NCBI GenBank assembly: GCA_958407465.1
Contig: CATYIV010000004.1
Span: 26,563 to 90,562, forward strand
DNA: 64,000 nt
Source: an uncultured Collinsella sp.
GTDB taxonomy: Bacteria; Actinomycetota; Coriobacteriia; Coriobacteriales; Coriobacteriaceae
Direction: 5' to 3'
Below, in pieces: positions 38,594 through 46,812 of the stretch. The notes below the pieces were generated by a model. It was given only the letters and a program-made list of their open reading frames with translations, was not told the DNA's origin and made no database searches. Position 1 is the first letter of the stretch. Each line of letters starts with the position of its first letter. Both the position numbers and the translations under genes were made by a program.

Positions 38594-39832
38594 TCAAGAG
38601 GCAGTTTGCGGGAGCGCTCTCTCCAATTCGCACAGGAGCTCGTAATACCTCCTCTCCAGTTTCGTCGACCGCCGTTTCCCCCGTTCCAAGTGCCCGAGTG
38701 TGGCTGCGGACAGGCCGAGCTCCGCGGCGGCTTTCTTCTGAGTCACCCGCATCGCCTTGCGCATCTTCGCGAGCTCGGGGCCTTCCGGCGCGGCGCCGTC
38801 GGGGTTCGGGTCCATGAGCACGTGGTACACCTCCCGCGCTATGTAGCGCTTCAGGCAGCGGACCGCCTCCCGCCGGGACTTCCCCTCGGAGGTCCGCCTC
38901 GCCACGTACCTCCTCGTCCTCTCGTCGTACGCCATGCGCTTGATCGCGATCTCGTAGAGCGCCCAGTTCGCCTGCCGGTTGCCGCCGCGGTTGAGCCTGT
39001 GCCGGTCCGTCTTCCCGCTCGACGCGGGGATCGGGGAGGCGCCGCACATCATCGAGAACGCCGCCTCGCCCTTCAGCCTGCCGGGGTTGTCGCCGGCGGC
39101 CACGACCAGGGCGGCGGCGGTCGTGGTGCCGCAGCCCTCGACGCCGAGCAGCGCGGGCGCGTTCGCCTCCAGCAGCGCGCGGATGCGCTCGTCGAGGGAC
39201 TCGACCTGGCTGCGGGCCTCCTTCCAGACCGCCGCGACGGACCGCAGCGAGGCCAGCACGCTCTCCTCGAGCGCGTCGCCCGCCTTCCTCCCGCGCGCGA
39301 GCAGCGGCATGAGGTCCTTCGGCCGCTCGCGGCCCCTGAACCGCTCCCTCAGGGCGCTCGGGGCCGTCGTGAGCATCGACTTCGCGCAGGCCACGCAGGA
39401 CGTGGACGTCGCGACGGCCAGCCTGCGCGCGACGTAGAGCTGGCGCACCGCCTCGACCCAGCCGTCCTGCGACTTCGGCACGGAGCAGCCCTTCCCGGAC
39501 GCCGCCTTGCGCGCCGCGCGCTCGGCGTCCAGCGGGTCGCTCTTCCCCTCGCCGGGCCTCACCTTGTCCCTCTTGGGCCTGAGCACCTCGACGACGTTGT
39601 ACCCGAGCTCCACGAGCCTCCTCGTCAGCCCGGCCCCGTACGATGCCGTGCCCTCGACGCCGACGACCATGCAGCTCCCCGGGTCGCCTATCGCCTCCGC
39701 CAGCCTGTCGTAGCCCTCGGGGTCGGCCCCGAAGCTCCCGCTCCAGATCTTCCTCCCGAGGCCGTCGAGCAGGCACAGAACATGCACGTCCTTGTGCGTG
39801 TCGACGCCCGCGATGACCGTTTCGCCTTCCAT
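38594..39832 (-). CDS. IS110-family transposase with C-terminal helix-turn-helix
   Basis: 412 residues. The N-terminal RuvC-like DEDD domain begins VIAGVDTHKDVHV (Asp11) and includes VVGVEGTASYGAGL and KSDPLDAERAAR. The C-terminal transposase domain has GVEGCGTTTAAALV and ASSGKTDRHRLNRGGNRQA. IS110 recombinases are guided by a bridge RNA from the non-coding part of the element. The last 62 residues or so (from about 351) add an XRE-like helix-turn-helix (KAAAELGLSAATLGHLERGK) that is not part of the usual IS110 protein. ATG at 39832 has GGGGAG upstream; a longer frame to 39937 is less likely. Intact, so possibly active. Confidence 0.88.
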   Translation of the reverse strand: MEGETVIAGVDTHKDVHVLCLLDGLGRKIWSGSFGADPEGYDRLAEAIGDPGSCMVVGVEGTASYGAGLTRRLVELGYNVVEVLRPKRDKVRPGEGKSDPLDAERAARKAASGKGCSVPKSQDGWVEAVRQLYVARRLAVATSTSCVACAKSMLTTAPSALRERFRGRERPKDLMPLLARGRKAGDALEESVLASLRSVAAVWKEARSQVESLDERIRALLEANAPALLGVEGCGTTTAAALVVAAGDNPGRLKGEAAFSMMCGASPIPASSGKTDRHRLNRGGNRQANWALYEIAIKRMAYDERTRRYVARRTSEGKSRREAVRCLKRYIAREVYHVLMDPNPDGAAPEGPELAKMRKAMRVTQKKAAAELGLSAATLGHLERGKRRSTKLERRYYELLCELERALPQTAS

Positions 39833-40194
39833 TTTCGCTCCCCTCGGTCTGCCGCCTGCTCCGCGCCCGGGTCTCCCAGACATTGCACTGACGGGAGCGC
39901 TACAATCCAATTGGCTTGTCCGATTGTCCGCGCTCATGCTCCTATTAGGTCATGGCAGGACTCCGGGACGCGGATGCCGGGGCGAGACAGGTCGGATTTG
40001 AGGACGGCCGAAGAGGCGTCAGCAGGTCAGTGGGTCATCGTCCCGGCATTCAGCATCAGGGTAGCGCTGCGACGCGGAAATCGCGCGCCGTTGCCGCGCC
40101 CCGCAGTGCCCGCTTCCCCCGAGAACAATTATCAGTGCAGGTAGAGAGCTTATCAAAAATCGATAATTGCCGGTATGGATGGGGGTCTCCGAAT
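39833..40194 (-). ncRNA. Candidate bridge-RNA region of the IS110 element
   Basis: This 360-bp stretch upstream of the transposase has no supportable gene. In IS621-type IS110 elements the bridge RNA is encoded between the element end and the recombinase start, the position seen here. It includes an inverted repeat CAATTATC/GATAATTG (40126-40133, 40162-40169). The RNA itself is inferred from family knowledge; its loops were not resolved. Confidence 0.35.
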
Positions 40195-40265
40195 CAGCCC
40201 CGTAATCCGGCATGGTTTTGAAATGGCACTAAAGTAGGCACAAGCTATATACCAATCCCAAAGAT

Positions 40266-40331
40266 AGTTGCGGTGGAATAGTTCCTGGATGCCGGGGTTT
40301 GACGGAAATCAGGAACTATTTCACCGCAATT
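40266..40331. repeat. Palindromic intergenic repeat, copy 4
   Basis: AGTTGCGGTGGAATAGTTCC and its complement form 22-nt arms (40266-40287, 40310-40331) with two mismatches. The G-for-A change in the left arm is the mirror of that in copies 1 and 3, so this copy is in the opposite orientation. Confidence 0.88.
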
Positions 40332-40388
40332 GAGGAGGGGCGGGGTGGATGCGGGGTAGCTAAAAGGGCCCCGTCCAAAATGAACCAC

Positions 40389-40787
40389 CTAGGCTGGGTC
40401 GATGTCCATGCTGGCGATTAGGTCGATGCCCGTGTGGAGGAGGTCTTCCAACACGACGTTGCCCATGCGGATGGGGGCTTCGACGACTAGGCCGCGGATG
40501 AGGTCCATCGCCTGGGTGTGGAGCGCCAGCGGGATGGCTTCGGCCGTGCGCACGGGTAGCAGCGCCTCGTCGCCGCCGGATACGGCCACGGTTGTGGTGA
40601 GCACGCGCATGGGGCAGGTGAGCTCCTGATGCGCGAATTTATCACCGCGCGGGCAGCTGTTGCCGGTCACGGAGCGCACCTCTACCGCGGCGCCGTCTGC
40701 GTCACGCTCTACCTCTACGGTCAGGAGGCACTCGGATGGGCAGGTGGTGCAGTTGAACTGCAGCGTTTCGATCGCGTTTATGCTCAT
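40389..40787 (-). CDS. DUF1667 protein
   Basis: 132 residues with an N-terminal FNCTTCPSECLLTVEV and a later NSCPRGDKFAHQE, giving four conserved cysteines (CxxCxxxC plus C) that probably bind metal or an iron-sulphur cluster. DUF1667 proteins are encoded next to GlpA-like and FAD-dependent oxidoreductases in many anaerobes; their job is unknown, and a small electron-transfer subunit is the natural guess. It starts four bases after the stop of the preceding oxidoreductase gene. Confidence 0.85.
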   Translation of the reverse strand: MSINAIETLQFNCTTCPSECLLTVEVERDADGAAVEVRSVTGNSCPRGDKFAHQELTCPMRVLTTTVAVSGGDEALLPVRTAEAIPLALHTQAMDLIRGLVVEAPIRMGNVVLEDLLHTGIDLIASMDIDPA

Positions 40788-40791
40788 GGCC

Positions 40792-42180
40792 TTACGCCTC
40801 CTCAACGGGATCGACGGACAGGGCAATCTCGCTGACACCCAGGTCGAGCGCGCGCTGAATCACCTTTGCCGTCAGCGGGAAGCTCTCCATTACGCTCGGT
40901 TTAAACGGGCGGACCTTGCCTGCAAACAGTTCTTCGTCGCCTGCCAGAATGCGCACGCGGGCGGCGTCGACCGGTCGGCGTACGCGGAAGTTGAGTTTGG
41001 TGAGTGCCACAGCCGTAATGCGTCCCGGCAGCGCGTAGCCCGCAATGCCGGCGGGGGAGACCGTAAGCTGACAGCCCGGGCCCGCAGCGACCGCATCGAC
41101 CCCAGCGCCACGGCCTAGCGCGTATGCCGCCGCAGCCGCACCGGCGCGCTCGGACTCGGTCGTCACGTTGTCGGCCAGGTCGTGTACGTGCAGCACGTTG
41201 CCGCAGGCAAAGATGCCCGGCACGCCCGTTTGCAGGTTCTGGTCCACTACGGCGCCGCGTGTGCGCGGGTCAAGCTCAACGCCCGCGCCCACCGAAAGCT
41301 CGTTCTCGGGAATCAGGCCCACCGAAAGCAGCAGCGTATCGCACGGAACAACGCGCTCGGTCCCGGCAATGGGCGCCAGGTGCTCGTCGACCTGGCTCAC
41401 CTCAACGGCCTCCACGCGATCGTGTCCGATCACGCGCGTGACGGTTGTGGACAGGTGCAGCGGAATGCCAAAGTCGTCCAGACAGTTCTTGACGTTGCGG
41501 CGCAGGCCGTTGGCGTACGGCATGAGCTCGTATACGCCCTCGACGGAAATCCCTTCGAGCGTGCAGCGGCGCGCCATGATAAGTCCGATGTCACCCGAGC
41601 CCAAAATGACGGCGCGCGAGCCGGGCTTGAGGTTTTCGATATTGATGTATCGCTGCGCCAGGCCCGCCGTAAACACGCCGGCGGGACGGCTGCCGGGGAT
41701 CTTGATCTCGCTGCGCGTGCGCTCGCGGCATCCCATAGCAAGGACGACCGCACGCCCGGTGAGCTGCAACATGCCCGCGCGGCTCATGAGCGTGACGGTA
41801 TGGACTGCGGTAGCTCCCGCGGCCTCGTCCGCACCCGACGTGTCCTCGACCGAATCAATCCCGAGCACCATGCTGTCCAAGAACAGCACGATGTCGGTCG
41901 CGCGCACCTGGTCGATAAAGCGCTGCGCGTACTCGGGACCGGTGAGCTCCTGCTTAAAGTGCGAAAGGCCAAAACCGGGATGGATGCACTGGCGCAGAAT
42001 GCCGCCCAGATGCTGCTCACGTTCCACGATGGCCACGCGCGCGCCGGCCTTGTGCGCGGCAAGCGCGGCCGCCATGCCGGCAGGTCCGCCGCCGATAACG
42101 ACCACGTCGAACGCCTGCGCCTGCACCGCCTCGGTAGCTCCGGCTTCCGCGTGTCCGTCGCGCATATCAAGTGTCGCCAT
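40792..42180 (-). CDS. NAD(P)/FAD-dependent oxidoreductase
   Basis: 462 residues with two dinucleotide-binding folds: VVVIGGGPAGMAAALAAHKAG near residue 27 for FAD, and AVILGSGDIGLIMARRC near 200 for a nicotinamide nucleotide. GIFACGNVLHVHDLADNV near the C-terminus is the second FAD-binding motif. It resembles opine/glycerol-3-phosphate dehydrogenase partner subunits. In the three-gene unit it would pass electrons between the GlpA-like dehydrogenase and another carrier. Start is one base after the upstream stop. Confidence 0.82.
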   Translation of the reverse strand: MATLDMRDGHAEAGATEAVQAQAFDVVVIGGGPAGMAAALAAHKAGARVAIVEREQHLGGILRQCIHPGFGLSHFKQELTGPEYAQRFIDQVRATDIVLFLDSMVLGIDSVEDTSGADEAAGATAVHTVTLMSRAGMLQLTGRAVVLAMGCRERTRSEIKIPGSRPAGVFTAGLAQRYINIENLKPGSRAVILGSGDIGLIMARRCTLEGISVEGVYELMPYANGLRRNVKNCLDDFGIPLHLSTTVTRVIGHDRVEAVEVSQVDEHLAPIAGTERVVPCDTLLLSVGLIPENELSVGAGVELDPRTRGAVVDQNLQTGVPGIFACGNVLHVHDLADNVTTESERAGAAAAAYALGRGAGVDAVAAGPGCQLTVSPAGIAGYALPGRITAVALTKLNFRVRRPVDAARVRILAGDEELFAGKVRPFKPSVMESFPLTAKVIQRALDLGVSEIALSVDPVEEA

Positions 42181-42181
42181 C

Positions 42182-43636
42182 CTAGCGCACCCCCTTCAGC
42201 GTTCCTTCGACCAGCCAAGAACCGGCATCCTCCAACAGCACCTCGCTGGGGTCGCAGCCCAGCTCGCGCGCTAGGATCGCCACCACGCGGCTCTGGCAAA
42301 AACCACTCTGGCACCGACCCATGCCGGCGCGGCAGCGGCGCTTGACGCCCTCGACCGAAACCGCGCCCGGGCGGCGTCGGATCGCGGCCACGATCTCGGC
42401 CTCGGGCACCGTCTCGCAGCGGCAGACGATCTGCCCCCACGCGGGATCGGACTCAATCAGCTTCTCCTTGCGCGCGAGCGGCGCGCGGTCAAAGTCGTCC
42501 GGCGCACGGCGAATCGGGTCCCAATCGTCCCGCTCGTGCAGGGCCACGCCAGCATCGCGCAGTACCTGCTCCATGCGCTCGGCAATGGCCGGCGCGCTCG
42601 CCACGCCCGGCGACTGAATGCCCGCGGCCTGGAACAGTCCCGACACCACGGTCGACTGCCCAATAAAAAAGTCGTTCGTACCCTGAATGACCGGACGCCC
42701 GCCGGCAAACGCCCGCACCACGCGACGCGTGTCCAGATCGGGTACTAACTTGCGTGCGCCGTCCAGCAACGCGTTGACATCGCTAGCGTAGGTCTGTGTA
42801 TCGCCTGGCTCGCGCACGGCGGCGGTCGCGGTAATTACGGTGTTGCCGTGTACAGTACCCGTGACGATAACGCCCTTGGACACCGGCGTAGGCACGGGGT
42901 AGAGCGGCATGAGCGCGCGCGGTTCCTTGTCCAGTACCACGATGTTTCCCTGGCGCCAGACCATCCGGAGCTCCTCGGCGCCGGCCATATGCGAGATGTC
43001 CGCGGCACCGTTGCCCGCGGCGTTGATCAGATAGCGGCAGCGCACGTTGCCGGCGGGCGTCGCTAGTGTAAAGTGCGCGGCTCTGTCATCCGAGCCGGCA
43101 ACTTCAATGGCCTCCACCGGCGAGGACCGCATGAAAGCCACGCCGTTGGCGACGGCGTTTTCCATCGCGGCGATGGCCACTTCAAACGGGTCGACGTAAC
43201 CGGTCGAAGGGCACCACAGCGCGCACGTCGCCTTGGCGCTCGCACGCGGTTCCAGCTCGCGGATGCGCTCAGGGCCGATAATCGACAGTTCGGGCACGCC
43301 GTTGGCAAGGCCATTCTGGCGCAGCTTCTCCAGGTGTGCGCGATCTTCGTCGTTAAATCCCAGCACCATCGACCCGGTGCGTCGGAACAAAAAGCCTAGC
43401 TCCTGGGCCCACGTGCCATATAGCTCGCAGCCACGGGCGTTGACCTGCGCCTTGACCGTGCCCGGCGCCGGATCGTAGCCGGCGTGCACCAGGCCGCCGT
43501 TGGCCTTCGACGCGCCCAGCGCGATATTGTTGGCCGCCTCGATCACGCATATGGACAGGTCAAACCGCGCGAGCTGACGCGCGATGGCGCATCCCGTGAT
43601 GCCCGCGCCCACAATTGCGATATCAAACGTTTCCAT
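42182..43636 (-). CDS. GlpA-like FAD dehydrogenase with BFD-type [2Fe-2S] domain
   Basis: 484 residues. FAD-binding motif at the start (IAIVGAGITGCAIARQLAR), a DAO-type fold similar to glycerol-3-phosphate dehydrogenase, and at the C-terminus (about 385-450) a bacterioferritin-associated-ferredoxin-like domain with CRCETVPE and RCRAGMGRCQSGFC. Glycerol-3-phosphate is the likely substrate, but 2-hydroxyacid oxidation is possible. First gene of the minus-strand operon with the FAD oxidoreductase and DUF1667 genes. GGGAGGC precedes the start; a GTG one codon earlier is an alternative. Confidence 0.83.
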   Translation of the reverse strand: METFDIAIVGAGITGCAIARQLARFDLSICVIEAANNIALGASKANGGLVHAGYDPAPGTVKAQVNARGCELYGTWAQELGFLFRRTGSMVLGFNDEDRAHLEKLRQNGLANGVPELSIIGPERIRELEPRASAKATCALWCPSTGYVDPFEVAIAAMENAVANGVAFMRSSPVEAIEVAGSDDRAAHFTLATPAGNVRCRYLINAAGNGAADISHMAGAEELRMVWRQGNIVVLDKEPRALMPLYPVPTPVSKGVIVTGTVHGNTVITATAAVREPGDTQTYASDVNALLDGARKLVPDLDTRRVVRAFAGGRPVIQGTNDFFIGQSTVVSGLFQAAGIQSPGVASAPAIAERMEQVLRDAGVALHERDDWDPIRRAPDDFDRAPLARKEKLIESDPAWGQIVCRCETVPEAEIVAAIRRRPGAVSVEGVKRRCRAGMGRCQSGFCQSRVVAILARELGCDPSEVLLEDAGSWLVEGTLKGVR

Positions 43637-43656
43637 CACAGTGCCTCCCAGACAAG

Positions 43657-43671
43657 TTGACAGGCTGTCAA
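43657..43671. promoter_or_regulatory. Palindrome before the GlpA-like operon
   Basis: TTGACAG-G-CTGTCAA is a perfect 7-bp palindrome with one central base, 21 bases upstream of the minus-strand start codon. It could be a repressor site for the operon. Confidence 0.45.
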
Positions 43672-43831
43672 TAGGACTATCCTACGGTCTGCACACCCCC
43701 AGTGCAGCGGCAATGCGGCGAACAGCCCCAACTGTATCCGCCAACGGCAGGCGAGAGCCGGCCCAGCACGGATGCCGGCCCCGCCAGACCGCGAGACTCT
43801 CCCAACCAACCTCGCGGACTGTGCCGTTGTC

Positions 43832-44167
43832 TGTTACAGATTGAGATGTCGAGTCCACAGGAGCACGTCCGTCTCAACCTGTAACAGTAAGAGGGGAATT
43901 GCGGTCCTACGTGTTACAGATCGAGACGTTAGCCCGTCGGGTTATTCGTATGTCTCGATCTGTAACAGCTGGCAGGGTTTTTTGGTCCTTTCTGTTACAG
44001 GTTGAGACAGTTCTTCCGACGGATTCTGGTTGTCTCGATCTGTAACAGTAAGAGGGGTTTTGGGGCCCAAGATGTTACAGATTGAGATTGAAGTCGGGGA
44101 GGGACCCCTGTGTCTCGATCTGTAACATCTAGACCCGGATTTCGCCTCTACCTGTTACAGATTGAGA
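43832..44167. repeat. Array of nine 15-nt repeats in alternating orientation, 25-nt spacers
   Basis: Nine half-sites of the form TGTTACAGATTGAGA alternate with their complement TCTCGATCTGTAACA. They start at 43832, 43872, 43912, 43953, 43993, 44033, 44073, 44113 and 44153. Spacers are 25 nt, one of 26, so the period is 40 bp. Every neighbouring pair is complementary, so many hairpin registers are possible. Spacers in even positions resemble one another (two start GTAAGAGGGG); the odd ones do not. It lies between the divergent GlpA-like operon and the zinc-ribbon gene. Not a CRISPR array, because repeats alternate in direction and no cas genes are near. Confidence 0.9.
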
Positions 44168-44269
44168 TGTTTGTGTCTGTGGCGGCCGCCGGGCCCCACC
44201 AGGGTCCCGCTTGAACGACCCCCGTGTTAAACTAATCTGTACTGTTAATATTCCGAAAGGTACACCCCA

Positions 44270-44701
44270 ATGTCCAAGTACATCTCCGAGCTCATGTCGC
44301 CGCAGCTTATGGGCGTCGTCTATGCCTTCGTTGGCTTTATTATCGCCCTGTATGTGCTGTCGGTCGTCTATGTGTTCATCGACGCTCGCCGCCGCGGCGC
44401 CAGCGCCTACGTGGCATGGGGCATCATCGCCCTCATCCCGTTTGTGGGCCTCATCGCCTACCTGGTCCTGCGTCCGCACTCCTACGCGTCCGACCGCGAG
44501 GAGCAGGAGCTGGACATGGCCCTGCGCGAGCGTCAGCTTGCCCAGTACGGCACCTGCCCGCAGTGCGGCGCGCCCATCGAGAAGGACTTCGTCGTTTGCC
44601 CGGTGTGCGATACCCAGGTTCGCAACGTCTGCCCCAGCTGCCATCGCCCGCTCGATGCGCACTGGAAGGTCTGCCCCTACTGCCGAACTCGCATCCAGTA
44701 A
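44270..44701 (+). CDS. Membrane protein with C-terminal zinc ribbons
   Basis: 143 residues. Residues 10-70 contain two hydrophobic helices with an intervening DARRRGASAYVAWG, like the PLDc_N (phospholipase D N-terminal) membrane domain. The C-terminal half is soluble and has CPQCGAPI, CPVCDTQ, CPSCHRP and CPYCRTR, that is two double zinc ribbons. Function unknown; it may bind nucleic acid or protein partners at the membrane. GAAAGG precedes the ATG. Confidence 0.75.
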   Translation: MSKYISELMSPQLMGVVYAFVGFIIALYVLSVVYVFIDARRRGASAYVAWGIIALIPFVGLIAYLVLRPHSYASDREEQELDMALRERQLAQYGTCPQCGAPIEKDFVVCPVCDTQVRNVCPSCHRPLDAHWKVCPYCRTRIQ

Positions 44702-44838
44702 CGCATCCATCGCAGGGCTGGCCGCAAGCAACGGGCACCGCGCGTCCCGCGCAAGCCACGCGCGCCCCACACCCCGCGCCCACACGATGAAGCATGCGTA
44801 GAAAATCGCCCGCCGTGCCATTAAGGTGCGGCGGGCGC

Positions 44839-44866
44839 TTGTATACCAAGGCAACCTGCCTATAAT
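44839..44866 (+). promoter_or_regulatory. Promoter for thrS
   Basis: TTGTAT (44839-44844), 16-nt spacer, TATAAT (44861-44866). It lies about 70 bases upstream of the thrS start, right after a weak hairpin CGCCCGCCG/CGGCGGGCG (44807-44837). Confidence 0.65.
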
Positions 44867-44936
44867 GATGCAAGTCAAAAACGCCGAGCGCATCGCACAC
44901 ACTTGCATCAGGCATCCGAGAGGAGAAAACATACCC

Positions 44937-46700
44937 ATGAAGGCACTCTACAATGACGGTTCGGTGGCCGAGCTCCCGCAGGACGAGGTCACGCACGTCA
45001 TCCGCCACTCTGCCGCGCACATCATGGCGCAGGCCATCAAGCGCCTCTATCCCGAGGCCGACTTTGCCTACGGCCCCGCGACCGACAACGGCTTCTACTA
45101 CGACGTCGACCTGCCCGAGGGCGTCAAGATCAGCGAGGACGACTTCCCCGCGATCGAGGCCGAGATGAAGAAGATCGTCAAGGAGAACCTCAAGTTCTCC
45201 GTCTTTGAGAAGCCCCGCGCCGAGGCCATCGCCCTTATGGAGGAGCGCGGCGAGAAGTACAAGGTCGAGCACATCGGCGACCTGGACGACGACGCCCGCA
45301 TCACCTTCTACCAACAGGGCGACTACATCGACATGTGCGTCGGCCCCCACATCTGCTACACCAAGGCCCTCAAGGCCTTTAAGCTCACCGGTGTCTCGGG
45401 CGCCTACTGGAAGGGCGACAAGGACAACAAGATGCTCACCCGCATCAACGGCGTCGCCTTTGCCACCAAGGAAGAGCTCGACGAGCACATGCACATGCTG
45501 GAGGAGGCCAAGAAGCGCGATCACCGCAAGATCGGCCGCGAGATGGACCTCTTTATGATGCGCGACGAGGCCCCCGGCTTCCCGTTCTTCCTGCCCAACG
45601 GCATGATCCTTAAGAACACGCTGCTGGACTACTGGCGCGAGATCCACCACAAGGCCGGCTACGTGGAGATCTCCACGCCGCTCATCATGAACAAGCAGCT
45701 GTGGAAGACCTCGGGCCACTGGGACCACTACAAGGACAACATGTACTCCACCGTCATCGACGACGAAGAGTACTGCATTAAGCCCATGAACTGCCCGGGC
45801 GGCGTGTTGGTGTACGCCTCCAAGCCGCACTCCTATCGTGAGCTGCCCATTCGCGCTGGCGAGATTGGCCTGGTGCACCGCCACGAGCTGCGCGGCGCCC
45901 TGCACGGCCTGTTCCGCGTGCGCTGCTTTAACCAGGACGACGCCCACCTGTTTGTGCGTCCCGACCAGCTGACCGACGAGATCGTTGGCGTAGTCAACCT
46001 TATCGACTCCGTGTACCAAAAGTTTGGCTTTAAGTACCACGTTGAGCTTTCCACCCGCCCCGAGGACTCCATGGGTTCGGACGAGGACTGGGCTCGCGCC
46101 GAGGAGGGCCTGCGCACCGCTCTGGAACAGCTGCACATGGACTACGAGGTCAACGAGGGCGACGGCGCCTTCTACGGCCCCAAGATCGACTTCCACCTGG
46201 AGGACTCGCTCGGCCGTACCTGGCAATGCGGTACCGTGCAGCTCGACTTCCAGATGCCGCTCAACTTTGATCTGGAGTACGTGGACGCCGACGGCACCAA
46301 GAAGCGCCCCATCATGCTGCACCGCGTGTGCTTTGGCTCCATCGAGCGCTTTATTGGTATTCTGATTGAGCATTTTGCGGGCAAGTTCCCCACCTGGCTG
46401 GCTCCCGTGCAGGTCAAGGCGCTTCCCGTCTCTGAGAAGAGCCGCGACTACGCCCACGAGGTGTGCGCCAAGCTGGAGGAGGCCGGCATCCGCGTTGTCT
46501 GCGACGACCGCGACGAGAAGATCGGCTACAAGATTCGCGAGGCCCGCAGCATCGACCGTGTGCCCTACATGCTCATCCTGGGCGAGAAGGAGGTCGAGGC
46601 CGGCAACATCTCCGTCCGTGATCGCTCCAACGAGACCGTTCAGATGAGCGTTGACGAGTTTGTTGCCAAGGTGACCGAGGAGATCAAGACTCGCGCCTAA
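44937..46700 (+). CDS. thrS: Threonyl-tRNA synthetase, form without TGS domain
   Basis: Charges tRNA-Thr. 587 residues, about 50 shorter than E. coli ThrRS. The missing part is the N-terminal TGS domain: the editing domain motif HSAAHIMAQAIKRLYP begins at about residue 24. The editing site (HxxxH and the later MCVGPH), the class II catalytic core (SGHWDHY, MNCPGG, RHELRGALHGLFRVR, GSIERFIG) and the anticodon-binding C-terminus are present. GAGGAGAAAA lies 11 bases before the ATG, and no earlier in-frame start restores the TGS domain. Confidence 0.95.
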   Translation: MKALYNDGSVAELPQDEVTHVIRHSAAHIMAQAIKRLYPEADFAYGPATDNGFYYDVDLPEGVKISEDDFPAIEAEMKKIVKENLKFSVFEKPRAEAIALMEERGEKYKVEHIGDLDDDARITFYQQGDYIDMCVGPHICYTKALKAFKLTGVSGAYWKGDKDNKMLTRINGVAFATKEELDEHMHMLEEAKKRDHRKIGREMDLFMMRDEAPGFPFFLPNGMILKNTLLDYWREIHHKAGYVEISTPLIMNKQLWKTSGHWDHYKDNMYSTVIDDEEYCIKPMNCPGGVLVYASKPHSYRELPIRAGEIGLVHRHELRGALHGLFRVRCFNQDDAHLFVRPDQLTDEIVGVVNLIDSVYQKFGFKYHVELSTRPEDSMGSDEDWARAEEGLRTALEQLHMDYEVNEGDGAFYGPKIDFHLEDSLGRTWQCGTVQLDFQMPLNFDLEYVDADGTKKRPIMLHRVCFGSIERFIGILIEHFAGKFPTWLAPVQVKALPVSEKSRDYAHEVCAKLEEAGIRVVCDDRDEKIGYKIREARSIDRVPYMLILGEKEVEAGNISVRDRSNETVQMSVDEFVAKVTEEIKTRA

Positions 46701-46722
46701 GGCAAACTTCACAACAATTAAC

Positions 46723-46757
46723 AAAGGCGACCGTCCACAAAGGGCGGTCGCCTTTTT
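46723..46757 (+). terminator. Intrinsic terminator after thrS, first of two
   Basis: AAAGGCGACCG (46723-46733) pairs with CGGTCGCCTTT (46745-46755), ending in a T-run. Confidence 0.9.
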
Positions 46758-46771
46758 CATGCCCAAATAAG

Positions 46772-46799
46772 AAAAGCCGCTGGTTGAGCGGCTTTTTTT
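46772..46799 (+). terminator. Second terminator after thrS
   Basis: AAAAGCCGCT (46772-46781) pairs with AGCGGCTTTT (46787-46796) with a T-run of seven. The two in tandem isolate thrS from the polysaccharide locus promoter. Confidence 0.9.
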
Positions 46800-46812
46800 G
46801 TTGCACAAAAAG

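Larger units (their letters stand above)
38504..40223. mobile_element. IS110-family insertion sequence region bounded by 29-nt inverted repeats
   Basis: A minus-strand IS110 transposase gene and about 360 bp of non-coding DNA lie between two inverted copies of a 29-nt sequence (38504-38532 and 40195-40223) that match at 27 positions; each carries GGATTACGGGGCTG. IS110 elements normally lack terminal inverted repeats, so these arms may instead belong to a palindromic target into which the element inserted. The exact ends cannot be set from one copy. Confidence 0.65.

Noticed and set aside
43672..43831. Gene between the GlpA-like operon and the repeat array
   Set aside because: Short open frames exist on both strands but none has a ribosome site or protein-like composition.
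43832..44167. CRISPR array
   Set aside because: Regular spacing is CRISPR-like, but repeats are only 15 nt, alternate in orientation, even-numbered spacers resemble one another and no cas genes are in the window.
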